Below are positions 8,484 to 17,158 of a stretch of 64,000 nucleotides of DNA, one piece after another (position 1 is the first letter of the stretch; each line of letters begins with the position of its first letter). The DNA lies in NCBI GenBank assembly GCA_034432445.1, contig DAOUBX010000124.1, positions 10,179 through 74,178 on the forward strand, written 5' to 3'. Source of the stretch: JANWYQ01 sp034432445. GTDB taxonomy: Bacteria > Chloroflexota > Anaerolineae > JAAEKA01. The notes beneath the pieces were generated by a model, which saw only the letters and a program-made list of their open reading frames with translations, was not told the origin of the DNA and did not search any database. The position numbers and the translations under genes are program-made.

Positions 8484-8731
8484 GCTTCCGGGTGCTGCGC
8501 AGCGAGGCCGTGGACGGCGAGCGGGCGCTGCTGGCCTTCGTGCCGGCAGCCGCTCCGGGGAGCACGGCGGGGGCCAGCTACCGCTACGTGGACACGACCG
8601 CCGCTCCCGGCCGCACCTACTGGTACTGGCTGGAGGACGTGAACACGGCCGGCGGGCACACGCTCCACGGCCCGGTGAGCGCAAGGGCTGCGCTACGGCT
8701 GCGGCTGTGGCTACCGTTGATCAGGCGCTGA
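8414..8731 (+). pseudogene. Frameshifted C-terminal module of the surface protein (IALAWETVSEAGNVGF)
   Basis: In the frame open from 8414 the DNA encodes IALAWETVSEAGNVGFRVLR, then a WYWLEDVNTAGG segment and the end LRLRLWLPLIRR. This is the fibronectin-like 'TLSWETASETNNAGF' module commonly placed at the end of secreted bacterial proteins. It joins the 6162 gene if one base is gained or lost near 8430-8440 (CCC at 8430-8432), so it is most likely the true C-terminus. The terminal WLPLI echoes IYLPLI in the pectate lyase. Confidence 0.65.
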
Positions 8732-9081
8732 CGCGGCGGTGCAGGCCGGCCTGAGTCGGCCTATCGCTTGAACTCAGGCTTCGGTCGGGCCTTGACGTCA
8801 GACCCGGCTGAAGCCTGAACTCCTGTTGTTTGCTGAAGCCTAGACTCCTGTCGTCTCTCCCTGTCGTCTGCGGCCCTGCAGAGCCCATGCGCTTGATTAC
8901 TGCGTTGGCTGCCCCGGCCACGAAGGTGGCCGGGGCGCCTTGCGTCTGGCGGGCGTAGCCTACTCTCCACAGTCCACGAGGCTGACAACGGCGCAATTGC
9001 CCGGCGAACCTCCGCCTCGAACCGGCAGGTCAATGGGACACGGATGAAGGCGGACGAGCGCTGACGCCTTTGGCCTGAGCC
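8732..9081. other. Gene-free spacer with dispersed palindromes and a strong hairpin
   Basis: No convincing ORF. It holds inverted copies of a CTGAAGCCT(G/A)AACTCC-type repeat at about 8768-8785, 8803-8823 and 8833-8853, and a perfect 11-bp stem GCCCCGGCCAC/GTGGCCGGGGC at 8911-8936 with a 4-base loop but no T run. The hairpin could end transcription from the surface-protein gene; the rest looks like interspersed non-coding repeats. Confidence 0.5.
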
Positions 9082-9336
9082 GAGGTAACTGCTCAGGCGT
9101 GCCCCTAACCCAGGATTGGAAATCCCTGGCTGACAGTACGAAGGCCCCTCAGGGCCTGGCGGAACGTGTTCCCAGCGGCTGTGGCCGCTCACCTGCACCT
9201 CGCCTGCGGCCCACCAGTCGCTTCGCTCCTTAAGGCTTCGTTGGCGCAGGCGCAGGTGTCGTGCTGTCAGACGGTGAACACTTGCACCTGCGATGCAAGT
9301 GCAGGTGTTCCATTCACCGGGCTGAGTAGTTACCCC
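9082..9336. repeat. Non-coding inverted-repeat element with GGTAACTRCTCAG ends
   Basis: The left end GAGGTAACTGCTCAG (9082-9096) and right end CTGAGTAGTTACCCC (9322-9336) are inverted copies matching at 13 of 15 bases. Inside is an imperfect palindrome around CACTTGCACCTGCGATGCAAGTG (split over 9279-9309) that resembles the one at 4446-4475. Immediately downstream is GGTCTCAACCGA (9341-9352) leading to CAAACACACC, repeated at 46337-46361. The same ends bound the element at 47947-48145. No transposase or ORF is inside; a MITE or structured RNA repeat is inferred. Confidence 0.5.
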
Positions 9337-9402
9337 GAAAGGTCTCAACCGATCTCAAACACACCGGGTCCATTTGACTGCGCTTGCAGAAGGTAGCGTG
9401 CC

Positions 9403-11850
9403 ATGCCGGGGAAGCGGATAGCTAGGTGGTTAGGGATCGGCGGCATCGTGCTGCTGATCGTGCTAGCGGCAGTGCTCTTTTTCAGCCAAACTCAGCGCGG
9501 CCAGCCCGCTGCGCCGAGCCAGGCCGCGCCGCTGCCGGTGGTCACGGCGCCGGTGGAGCTGCTGGCCATGCCCGACGCCGGCAGCGCAGCACTGCTGCAG
9601 GCCATCGACACCGCCGAGAGCAGCATCCGCCTCAAGATCTACCTGATCACCGATGAGGCCGTGGTGGAGGCATTGGGTCGCGCCGTGCAGCGCGGGGTGA
9701 ACGTGCGCGTGCTGATCGAGGAGGCGCCCTACGGCGGCGGGGAGACCAACGCGCTGGCGACACAGGCGCTGCAGTCCGCCGGCGTGGACGTGCGCGGCCG
9801 GCCGGGCGTCTTCGTCTACAGTCACGAGAAGAGCCTAGTGGTGGACGACCGCCGCGCCTTCATCATGACGCACAACTTGACCCGCTCTTCCTTTGAGCGC
9901 AACCGAGAGTACGCGGTGATCGTCGACGATCCGGCCGTGGTGACGGAAGTGGCGCGGGTGTTCGACGCCGACTGGGAGCGCATCGAGCCAGACCTGAGCG
10001 GGGCGCAGCTGGTGTGGAGCCCGGTCAACAGCCGGCCGCGCATCGCCGCCTTGATCGACAGCGCCCGAGTCAGCCTGGACGTGCAGCACACGTCGCTGCA
10101 GGACCCGGAGCTGATCGGCCGGCTGGCCGCCGCAGCCAGGCGCGGCGTCAGCGTGCGCGTGACCACGCCGGCCATCTACGACCCCGCCGAGTCGGAGTAC
10201 GGCGCCATCGACGAGCTGTTTGCCGCCGGCGTGGCCATTCGCTTCCTGGACGAGCCCTACGTCCACGCCAAGGCAATGATCGCCGACGGCCGGCTGGCCA
10301 TGGTTGGCTCGCAGAACTTGACCACCAACTCGCTGGAGAACAACCGCGAGCTGGGCATTATCTTCGACGACGCGGCCGCGGTGAACCAGTTGGCCGGTTA
10401 CTTCCTGCGCGATTGGAACGCCGCCAAGCCGTGGGCCGGCCCGCAGCCCACGGCCACGCTGCCGGCCGGCGACGTCCTGCGCTGGGACCAGGTCGCCGGC
10501 TACGTGGGCCAGACCGTGACCGTCGAAGGCGATGTGATCGACACTTACGACAGCGGCAAGGTCACCTTTCTCAACTTCGACGAGGACCGCACCTTCACCG
10601 TCGTGATCTTCGCCAGCGCTTACCCGGCCTTTCCTCAGCCGCCGGAGGACCTGTACTATCGCAAGCGGGTGCGGGTCACCGGCCAGATCAAGCTTTATCA
10701 GGACCGGCCGGAGATCATCGTCGAGTCGCCGGAGGCCATCGAAGTGGTGGCGGACCTGCTGGCGACGCGTGGCCAGCCACCGCCTACGCCTCCGGCCGAC
10801 GGCGTGATCGACTGGCGCGAGGCCGGCCAGTACATCGGCCAACGGCTGGCCGTCGAGGGCGACGTCGTGCGCGTCTATAACAGCGGCAAGGCCGCCTTCC
10901 TCAACTTCGCGCAGGACTACCGCGGCCAGTTCTCGGTCGTGATCTTCGCCTCCGACTTCGACCGGTGGCCGCAGCCGCCCGAGCAGGTCTACCTAGGCCA
11001 ACGCGTGCGGGTGTCGGGCAAGATCAAGGAGTACCAGGGCGCGCCGGAGATCGTGGTCGAGTCGCCGGAGCAGATCGACATCCTGGGCCCGGCGGCAACG
11101 GCCACGCCGGATGCCGTGGCAGCCGAGCGGTCGGCGCCGGTCGACCTCGCCATCACCGTCCCGCCCACGGCCACCCTGCCCATCTCGTCCACCGCAGCCA
11201 TCACGCCCACCGCCAACCCCACACCCGCCGCCACGGCTACGCCGCTTCCGGTCATCCCCTGGCAGCAGGCCGCGGCCTACGAGGGCCAGGAGGCCACGGT
11301 GGAGGGCGTGGTGGTGGACAGCTACAAGTCCAACTCGGTGATCTTCCTCAACTTCAGCGAAGACCGCAGCGCCTTCAAGGCCGTGATCTTCCGCCGCGAT
11401 TGGAGCAAGTGGCCGCAGTCGCCGGAGCTGCTGCTGCGGGGCGCAACGGTGCGCGTCAGCGGGCCGGTGCAGCTCTACCAGGGCGCGCCGGAGATCATCG
11501 TCGACGACCCGGCGCAGATCGAGGTCGTTGCCCCGCCGCCCACGCCCGCCGCGCCGCCGCCCTCGGCGCCCGTCCCCTGGCAAGAGGCGGCCGCCTACGC
11601 AGGTCAACGCGTCACGGTCGAGGGCGTGGTGGTGGACACCTACAAGTCGGACAAGGTGATCTTCCTCAACTTCGGCCCCCGCCGCAGCGACTTCAAGGTC
11701 GTGATCTTCGCCAGCGCCTGGGATCGTTGGCCGCAAACGCCCGATGCGCTCTACGACGGCAAGCGCCTGCACGTCACCGGCCAGGTCAAGCTCTACAACG
11801 GCGCGCCGGAGATCATCGTGGACGAGCCGGGGCAGATCGGTGAGCGGTGA
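9403..11850 (+). CDS. Membrane-anchored phospholipase D-like protein with four OB-fold repeats
   Basis: One N-terminal membrane segment (about residues 8-28) anchors an extracytoplasmic protein. Two PLD motifs are intact: H141-E-K143-x4-D148 with Asn158, and H288-A-K290-x4-D295 with Asn305, so a phosphodiesterase (nuclease or phospholipase) active site can form. From about residue 356 to the end there are four copies of a 90-residue domain with the signature TVEGxVxxTYxSxKxxFLNF...VVIF...GxPEIIV, an OB-fold of the nucleic-acid-binding type found in extracellular nucleases such as YhcR; copies 2 and 3, and 3 and 4, are joined by Pro/Thr/Ala linkers. The combination points to binding and cutting of extracellular DNA or RNA at the cell surface (inference). 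The stop codon lies inside a heptanucleotide array. Start ATG follows AAGGT. Confidence 0.8.
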   Translation: MPGKRIARWLGIGGIVLLIVLAAVLFFSQTQRGQPAAPSQAAPLPVVTAPVELLAMPDAGSAALLQAIDTAESSIRLKIYLITDEAVVEALGRAVQRGVNVRVLIEEAPYGGGETNALATQALQSAGVDVRGRPGVFVYSHEKSLVVDDRRAFIMTHNLTRSSFERNREYAVIVDDPAVVTEVARVFDADWERIEPDLSGAQLVWSPVNSRPRIAALIDSARVSLDVQHTSLQDPELIGRLAAAARRGVSVRVTTPAIYDPAESEYGAIDELFAAGVAIRFLDEPYVHAKAMIADGRLAMVGSQNLTTNSLENNRELGIIFDDAAAVNQLAGYFLRDWNAAKPWAGPQPTATLPAGDVLRWDQVAGYVGQTVTVEGDVIDTYDSGKVTFLNFDEDRTFTVVIFASAYPAFPQPPEDLYYRKRVRVTGQIKLYQDRPEIIVESPEAIEVVADLLATRGQPPPTPPADGVIDWREAGQYIGQRLAVEGDVVRVYNSGKAAFLNFAQDYRGQFSVVIFASDFDRWPQPPEQVYLGQRVRVSGKIKEYQGAPEIVVESPEQIDILGPAATATPDAVAAERSAPVDLAITVPPTATLPISSTAAITPTANPTPAATATPLPVIPWQQAAAYEGQEATVEGVVVDSYKSNSVIFLNFSEDRSAFKAVIFRRDWSKWPQSPELLLRGATVRVSGPVQLYQGAPEIIVDDPAQIEVVAPPPTPAAPPPSAPVPWQEAAAYAGQRVTVEGVVVDTYKSDKVIFLNFGPRRSDFKVVIFASAWDRWPQTPDALYDGKRLHVTGQVKLYNGAPEIIVDEPGQIGER

Positions 11851-11866
11851 ACAGTGAACGGTGAAC
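11839..11866. repeat. Heptanucleotide array (GGTGAAC type)
   Basis: Four consecutive 7-mers GGTGAGC, GGTGAAC, AGTGAAC, GGTGAAC, followed by a G run. The PLD gene's last codons and stop are made from this array. It is the reverse complement of the CACCGTT-type 7-mers inside the 25388 and 30749 genes and beside larC. Confidence 0.75.
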
Positions 11867-11898
11867 GGGGGGGGAATATGCGGAGACTATTTGCCCCC

Positions 11899-11970
11899 CC
11901 GTTCCGCGCCTTCAAAGGCTTTCCCATCGGCCAGGACGAGGCGATCAATGGCCCACCGGTGCGTCAATAG
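11899..11970 (+). pseudogene. Remnant of a methylase-like gene (copy 1)
   Basis: Reads PFRAFKGFPIGQDEAINGPP then VRQ-stop, clearly related to TFRAIEGFPISEDEAILALS at 12594-12653. It is one of three fragments of the same sequence within 2.1 kb, and has no start. Confidence 0.55.
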
Positions 11971-12080
11971 CCGGCGTGGCTGCGCAGACGTGCGGCGACC
12001 GGCAAGCTTGGCTTCAAATCGAGGCGGTGTCTTAATCGCCTTGACGACCAATGGACATCAGCCACAAAAAAGGTACTGCG

Positions 12081-12401
12081 ATGTTGTCACCCGAAGATCG
12101 TAGCGTAGCGAGAGCCTTCAAACGTCGCCTGCAACGAATCAGCCCCGTGTTGGACATGCGGGTCTATGGCTCACGCGCGCGCGGCGATGCCGCCCCAGAC
12201 TCGGACCTGGACATTTATATCGAGATGGAGAGCGTCACACCTCAACTGCGCCGCCAAATCAGCGAGTTGGCCTGGGAGGTTGGCTTGGAGCTGGATCGGG
12301 TGATCTCGACCTTGGTGGTGACGCGTGAGCAGTTGGAGCATGGCCCGATGGGCGTCAATCCGATCATCCTCAACGTCCAGGCGGAGGGAGTGTCGCTGTG
12401 A
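12081..12401 (+). CDS. MNT-domain nucleotidyltransferase (antitoxin of an MNT/HEPN pair)
   Basis: Minimal nucleotidyltransferase of about 106 aa. The catalytic signature GSRARGDAAPDSDLDIYIE is complete, with the GSxRxG loop and SDLD metal-binding acids. In MNT/HEPN modules such proteins silence a HEPN RNase toxin, by AMP addition in studied cases. The ATG at 12081 follows AAAGGT at good spacing and gives the normal family start; an in-frame ATG at 12051 would add ten residues. Its stop overlaps the next start by four bases, the usual coupling to a HEPN gene, but that partner is truncated here. Whether the module still works is doubtful. Confidence 0.8.
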   Translation: MLSPEDRSVARAFKRRLQRISPVLDMRVYGSRARGDAAPDSDLDIYIEMESVTPQLRRQISELAWEVGLELDRVISTLVVTREQLEHGPMGVNPIILNVQAEGVSL

Positions 12402-12742
12402 ACGAAGATCAGCTGCGCGACCTGCTGCGTTACCGTATGCGCCAGGCTGACGATAGCCTCCGCTCTCAATCGCACGCCATGCCCCAACAACTCCCCCTCC
12501 TCGCCGAAGAACGCGCTACCTACATCACTCAACGCGACGACACTGAGCGCACAGACGCCGTCGAGCGCCTGCGCGCCAAGCTGTTCGCCCCCACCTTCCG
12601 CGCCATCGAAGGCTTCCCCATCAGCGAGGACGAGGCCATCCTGGCGCTGTCCGACCCACCGCACTACACCGCCTGTCCCACTCCCCTTCTGCCGCAGATC
12701 GTCGATCGCCGGAGGAGGGAACGAGCTTGGGCGTTGGTCTGA
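12398..12742 (+). CDS. Chimeric ORF: start of a HEPN toxin joined to a methylase-like fragment
   Basis: The GTG start overlaps the MNT stop (GTGA). The first 22 residues (MNEDQLRDLLRYRMRQADDS) look like the opening helix of a HEPN-domain toxin, but the rest does not: from residue 23 it reads AMPQQLPLLAEERATY, then FRAIEGFPISEDEAILALSD and PPHYTACPTP, resembling the start of DNA methylase-like proteins with a DPPY-type motif (inferred). The RxxxxH catalytic motif of HEPN is absent. Two other pieces of the same methylase-like sequence lie at 11899 and 13797. The ORF is best read as a recombination scar and is probably non-functional. Confidence 0.5.
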   Translation: MNEDQLRDLLRYRMRQADDSLRSQSHAMPQQLPLLAEERATYITQRDDTERTDAVERLRAKLFAPTFRAIEGFPISEDEAILALSDPPHYTACPTPLLPQIVDRRRRERAWALV

Positions 12743-12755
12743 TCGGTGCTATAAT
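12727..12755 (+). promoter_or_regulatory. Sigma70-type promoter for the AbiEii module
   Basis: TTGGGC at 12727-12732, a 17-base spacer and a perfect TATAAT at 12750-12755, about 50 bases before the gene at 12806. Confidence 0.6.
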
Positions 12756-12805
12756 CCGTCTGCCGGCAGCCGCGCCGGTATCCCAGAAGCAAACGCCGAT
12801 CAGCC

Positions 12806-13108
12806 ATGACTAGCGCCAGCATCCCCGGCGGCCTGTGGCCGCACTTCCAGGAATACGATCCCGCTCACTTGGACCGCGACCAGGACGCCGACCTGATCAT
12901 CCAGCGCACCCTGGAGTATGGCACGTGGGAGGAGGTCCGCTGGCTGTTGGCGACCTACGGCGTAGAGCGCACGCGCCAGTTCCTGCGCCTGCACGGTGAG
13001 CGGCTGCTGTCGGCTGCGGCTTTCACCTACTGGCGCAAGCTGCTGGGTGTGCGGCGTTGGCGCCGTTCGCCGTTTGCGCAGGAGGCCCGGCAGGTATGGC
13101 CCTATTGA
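12806..13108 (+). CDS. DUF6922-like small protein, probable antitoxin partner of AbiEii-like toxin
   Basis: A 100-aa helical protein with the pattern LWPHFQEYDPAHLDRDQDAD, then LIIQRTLEYGTWEEVRWLL and a C-terminal LSAAAFTYWRKLLG. This matches small proteins (DUF6922 type) that regularly precede nucleotidyl transferase AbiEii genes (family memory, not a database search). It has its own promoter just upstream and its end overlaps the following toxin gene by 13 bases, which supports a toxin-antitoxin operon. No catalytic residues are evident; a role in neutralising or regulating the partner is inferred. Confidence 0.65.
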   Translation: MTSASIPGGLWPHFQEYDPAHLDRDQDADLIIQRTLEYGTWEEVRWLLATYGVERTRQFLRLHGERLLSAAAFTYWRKLLGVRRWRRSPFAQEARQVWPY

Positions 13109-13770
13109 CGCCCCACTGGGAGGCGCTGACACCCGACACGCGCGCAGCGTTCCACCTGGCCGCCGGACTGCCTTTCATCCGGCGCTACTACCTGGCCGGT
13201 GGCACGGGGCTGGCGTTGCACCTCGGCCATCGCTTTTCGGTCGATCTCAACTTCTTCTCCCCTGCCGCCGATGCCGTCGGGCCGGACGAACGTGCAGCAA
13301 TGCAAGCGGCTTTTGCCAATCCGTCTTTGGTCATCACCCACGACAAGGACATGACCTTCGTCGCCACCTGGCAGGGCGTGGGGATTAGCTTCTTCCGGCT
13401 TGCGCTCTATCCGTTGGTGCAGGAGCCGCTCTTGCTGGAGGGCGTGCCGGTTGCCACCGTCGAGGAGATCGGCGCAATGAAGTTGGCGGCCATCATGGCG
13501 CGGGGAACGCGTAAGGACTATGTCGATCTGTACTTCATCTTGCAGCGCACGCCGCTAGAGCGCCTGTTCGAGGTGGCGACTGTCAAGTATGCTCCGGTGC
13601 GCGCCTTTGCCGTCAGCGCCGTGCGCGCCATGACCTACTTCGTCGACGCTGAGGCCACCCCGATGCCCCAGATGATCGCACGCGCGTCGTGGACAACCAT
13701 CAAACGCTTCCTGGAACGCCAAGCCTTGGAGGCCGGCCGCCAGCACTTGGAAGACTTGTGGCCACAATAG
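13096..13770 (+). CDS. AbiEii/DUF1814-family nucleotidyltransferase toxin
   Basis: Predicted nucleotidyltransferase of the AbiEii/AbiGii family, used in toxin-antitoxin and abortive-infection modules. The signature YYLAGGTGLALHLGHRFSVD followed by LNFF is the family's GGTxLAL...R.S.DLDFF active site, here with Asn in the position often held by Asp (VDLNFF). The later conserved IGAMKLAAIMARGTRKDYVD segment, with Lys and the KDYxDL acid, is intact. The ATG at 13096 follows GGAGG and gives a normal N-terminus; the longer frame from 13057 overlaps the antitoxin gene too far. Complete at 224 aa. Confidence 0.8.
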   Translation: MALLTPHWEALTPDTRAAFHLAAGLPFIRRYYLAGGTGLALHLGHRFSVDLNFFSPAADAVGPDERAAMQAAFANPSLVITHDKDMTFVATWQGVGISFFRLALYPLVQEPLLLEGVPVATVEEIGAMKLAAIMARGTRKDYVDLYFILQRTPLERLFEVATVKYAPVRAFAVSAVRAMTYFVDAEATPMPQMIARASWTTIKRFLERQALEAGRQHLEDLWPQ

Positions 13771-13796
13771 GCTCGTTGCCGGCCGCGCGTGCTTCC

Positions 13797-13960
13797 GCCA
13801 TGCCTCACCAACTCCCCTCCTCGCCGAAGAACGCGCCACCTACACCACCCCACGCGACGAGACCGACCGCGCGGCCGCCATCGAACGCCTGCGCGCCAGG
13901 CTGGCCGACCCCACCTTCTGCATCATGAGGCCATCCTGGCGCTGTCCGCCCCGCTGTACG
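13797..13960 (+). pseudogene. Remnant of the methylase-like gene (copy 3), frameshifted and internally deleted
   Basis: The DNA follows 12479-12655 closely (CCATGCC, CCTCGCCGAAGAACGCG, GAGGCCATCCTGGCGCTGTC) but lacks one C after CTCCCC, shifting the frame, and lacks about 25 bases between CACCTTC and GAGGCC. It fills most of the gap between the AbiEii gene and hisD and encodes nothing intact. Confidence 0.6.
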
Positions 13961-14046
13961 GATGGGCGCTGCCGGAGCGACTGCCAGGCTGGCCGGCAGG
14001 CTAACAGCGCTAGTCCTCAGCCTTTGACCGATCAGCCCACAGCAAT

Positions 14047-15396
<1,350 letters not shown>

Positions 15397-15606
15397 GGGG
15401 ACTAGCAGCGACGCAGGCAGGTCGCTCTCCTGCCACCCGCTGGTGATGGGCTACATGGCTGGCGGTTCCCTGGCCGGCCGCCTGTGCCGCGAGCAGCACT
15501 CTGGCCTCGGCTAACCGTGACGCCGTCAAGCGCCCGGGGGCCCGCCGACGATTCGTTTATTCGTGCCCCTATTCGTGGTAGTCCTCAACTGAGCTGAGGT
15601 GTCAAG

Positions 15607-16020
15607 ATGGCCGTACAACAAGTGACGATTCGTCTGCCCGAAACCCTGTATCATCAGGTCAAAGCACGCGCCCGACGCACGCAGCGCACGATCGAAGATG
15701 AAGTGGCGGCTGTGGTTGCAGCAGCGTTACCGGAGCTAGGCGACCTTCCGCATCCGAGCTCCGACGAGATGGAGCAGATGGCTTTAATGACCGATCACGA
15801 GTTGTGGCAGGCGGCCCGAGCCACGATGACAGTGACCGAGAGTCGGCGTATGCAAGCGTTCTTGCTCAAGCGTCAAGGAGAAGGACTATCTCTAGATCAG
15901 GAGGCTGAAGCAGAGCAACTTGTGCGGCGCCAGGAGCGACTGGTGCTGATCCGCGCCCGGGCGGCGGCATTGCTGAAGCAGCGCGGGCATGATGTGGCAG
16001 ACCTGATGAAGCTCCAATGA
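15607..16020 (+). CDS. Ribbon-helix-helix-like protein of unknown role
   Basis: The N-terminus QQVTIRLPETLYHQVKARAR has the strand and first helix of a ribbon-helix-helix DNA-binding fold, as in antitoxins. The remaining 95 residues are charged and helical (RMQAFLLKRQGEGLSLDQEA), a pattern shared with small Chloroflexi and cyanobacterial proteins next to nucleases or PIN toxins. No toxin directly follows; the next genes have their own promoter. The ATG lies about seven bases after GAGGT. A regulatory or orphan antitoxin role is inferred. The 210-base gap before it shows no gene. Confidence 0.55.
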   Translation: MAVQQVTIRLPETLYHQVKARARRTQRTIEDEVAAVVAAALPELGDLPHPSSDEMEQMALMTDHELWQAARATMTVTESRRMQAFLLKRQGEGLSLDQEAEAEQLVRRQERLVLIRARAAALLKQRGHDVADLMKLQ

Positions 16021-16130
16021 GTCGTGCTGGTCAACGCAAGGCGCTTGTAGATCGAGGCAGGATGGTATCCCGCCGGGGAGGTCGGAGGCGTGATCAAGTT
16101 CATACCCAAAGCAGGGTGGAGACAGTTGAC

Positions 16131-16158
16131 TTGACCAGACAAAGATGAGTGCTATAAT
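16131..16158 (+). promoter_or_regulatory. Sigma70-type promoter for the HNH module
   Basis: TTGACC at 16131-16136, 16-base spacer, perfect TATAAT at 16153-16158, about 64 bases before the GTG of the gene at 16222. An overlapping TTGACT begins at 16126. Confidence 0.65.
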
Positions 16159-16221
16159 GACGTTAAGCCATACTGGGTTTTACGGACGGCAGCTGACCTG
16201 CGGATAGAACCGGAGCAACAC

Positions 16222-16473
16222 GTGACAACTACAGCATACTCCTTGCCTTTTTATGAGCAAGTGCTGGAATTCCTGGCGTCTGGGCCATCTTCCCAGGAAA
16301 TCATGGCCTACAAGCCGCCAAAGGCGGCGCAAGCGCGCTTTAGCTGGTTGCTAGAGGCGAATCGAGAGCGCCAGTTGAGCCCTCAGGAGGAGGAGGAGCT
16401 CGATCACTACATTGCTATGGATCGCATGCTCTCTCTCCTCAAGGCCAAGGCTTCCACACGACTGGAGCAGTAA
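16222..16473 (+). CDS. Small protein paired with an HNH endonuclease (antitoxin-like)
   Basis: An 83-aa protein with the pattern VLEFLASGPSSQEIMAYKP, FSWLLEANRERQLSPQEEEE and a helical end. Proteins of this type usually precede a PIN toxin or an HNH nuclease in Chloroflexi and cyanobacteria (from memory of the neighbourhood type). GTG start follows GGAG at seven bases and a good promoter lies upstream. It ends eight bases before the HNH gene, so the two form one transcript. Function as antitoxin is inferred. Confidence 0.6.
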   Translation: MTTTAYSLPFYEQVLEFLASGPSSQEIMAYKPPKAAQARFSWLLEANRERQLSPQEEEELDHYIAMDRMLSLLKAKASTRLEQ

Positions 16474-16481
16474 CCAAACCC

Positions 16482-16913
16482 ATGGCTCAGGTTTCCGCTC
16501 AGCTCCGCAACTTTGTTGCGGCCCGCGCCATGGAAAGCTGCGAATACTGCCTGATACATGCCGCCTACACAGCTTTTGCGCATGAGGTTGATCACGTCAT
16601 TGCACGTAAGCATGGTGGGGCCACTGAGCCAGATAACCTTGCCTTTGCCTGCGCCCAGTGTAATCGCTTCAAAGGGAGCGACATTGCAGCACCGGACCCA
16701 GTGAGCGGAGACATTGTCACTCTTTACAACCCAAGAACGATGAATTGGGGGGACCACTTTCGCTTGGATGAGCCGCGCATCATTCCTCTTACTGCCTCAG
16801 GCCGAGCGACGGAACGCTTGCTCCAACTCAACCAGATCGATCGCCTGTTGCTGCGCAAGGAGTTGCTGGTCAAAGGGCGCTATCCGTTCTTTGCCGCCGG
16901 ACACGCACACTAG
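16482..16913 (+). CDS. HNH endonuclease
   Basis: Small zinc-bound HNH nuclease of 143 aa. The motif runs CEYCL (about residues 20-24), HEVDHVIARKHGG with the catalytic His, NLAFACAQCNRFKG with the second Cys pair and Asn. The C-terminal GDHFRLDEPRIIPLTASGRA and QLNQIDRLLLRKELL are typical of a compact HNH family found as a two-gene cassette with an upstream small protein. It may nick or cleave DNA; as a toxin, restriction-like or homing role is open. It lies between hisD and hisC, which marks it as a later insertion. Confidence 0.8.
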   Translation: MAQVSAQLRNFVAARAMESCEYCLIHAAYTAFAHEVDHVIARKHGGATEPDNLAFACAQCNRFKGSDIAAPDPVSGDIVTLYNPRTMNWGDHFRLDEPRIIPLTASGRATERLLQLNQIDRLLLRKELLVKGRYPFFAAGHAH

Positions 16914-16983
16914 GCATGCGATGACACCGTGGCTCGCCGGATCAGGCAACACATCCTCTGGCTCCGGCGACCGAGCGGCGCAA

Positions 16984-17013
16984 TTGCAGGGCAAAGCGAT
17001 TGTGTGCTACAAT
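16984..17013 (+). promoter_or_regulatory. Sigma70-type promoter for the C39 peptidase pair
   Basis: TTGCAG at 16984-16989, 18-base spacer, TACAAT at 17008-17013, about 145 bases before the ATG at 17159. Confidence 0.5.
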
Positions 17014-17158
17014 CAATGTCGGCAGGCGGTGCTCGAGAACACGGACGATACAGGCGCATACCATCGCCGTGGTTGAACTCTCCCCCTGCGCACTAGCACA
17101 ACTTCTGCCGACATCGTCAGGCTTCTGATGCTCTGCGTTGCGCGCAATAGGAGAGCTT

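Noticed and set aside
9166..9396. Small ORF before the PLD-like gene
   Set aside because: It lies wholly within the inverted-repeat element and reads through its palindromes; composition is not protein-like.
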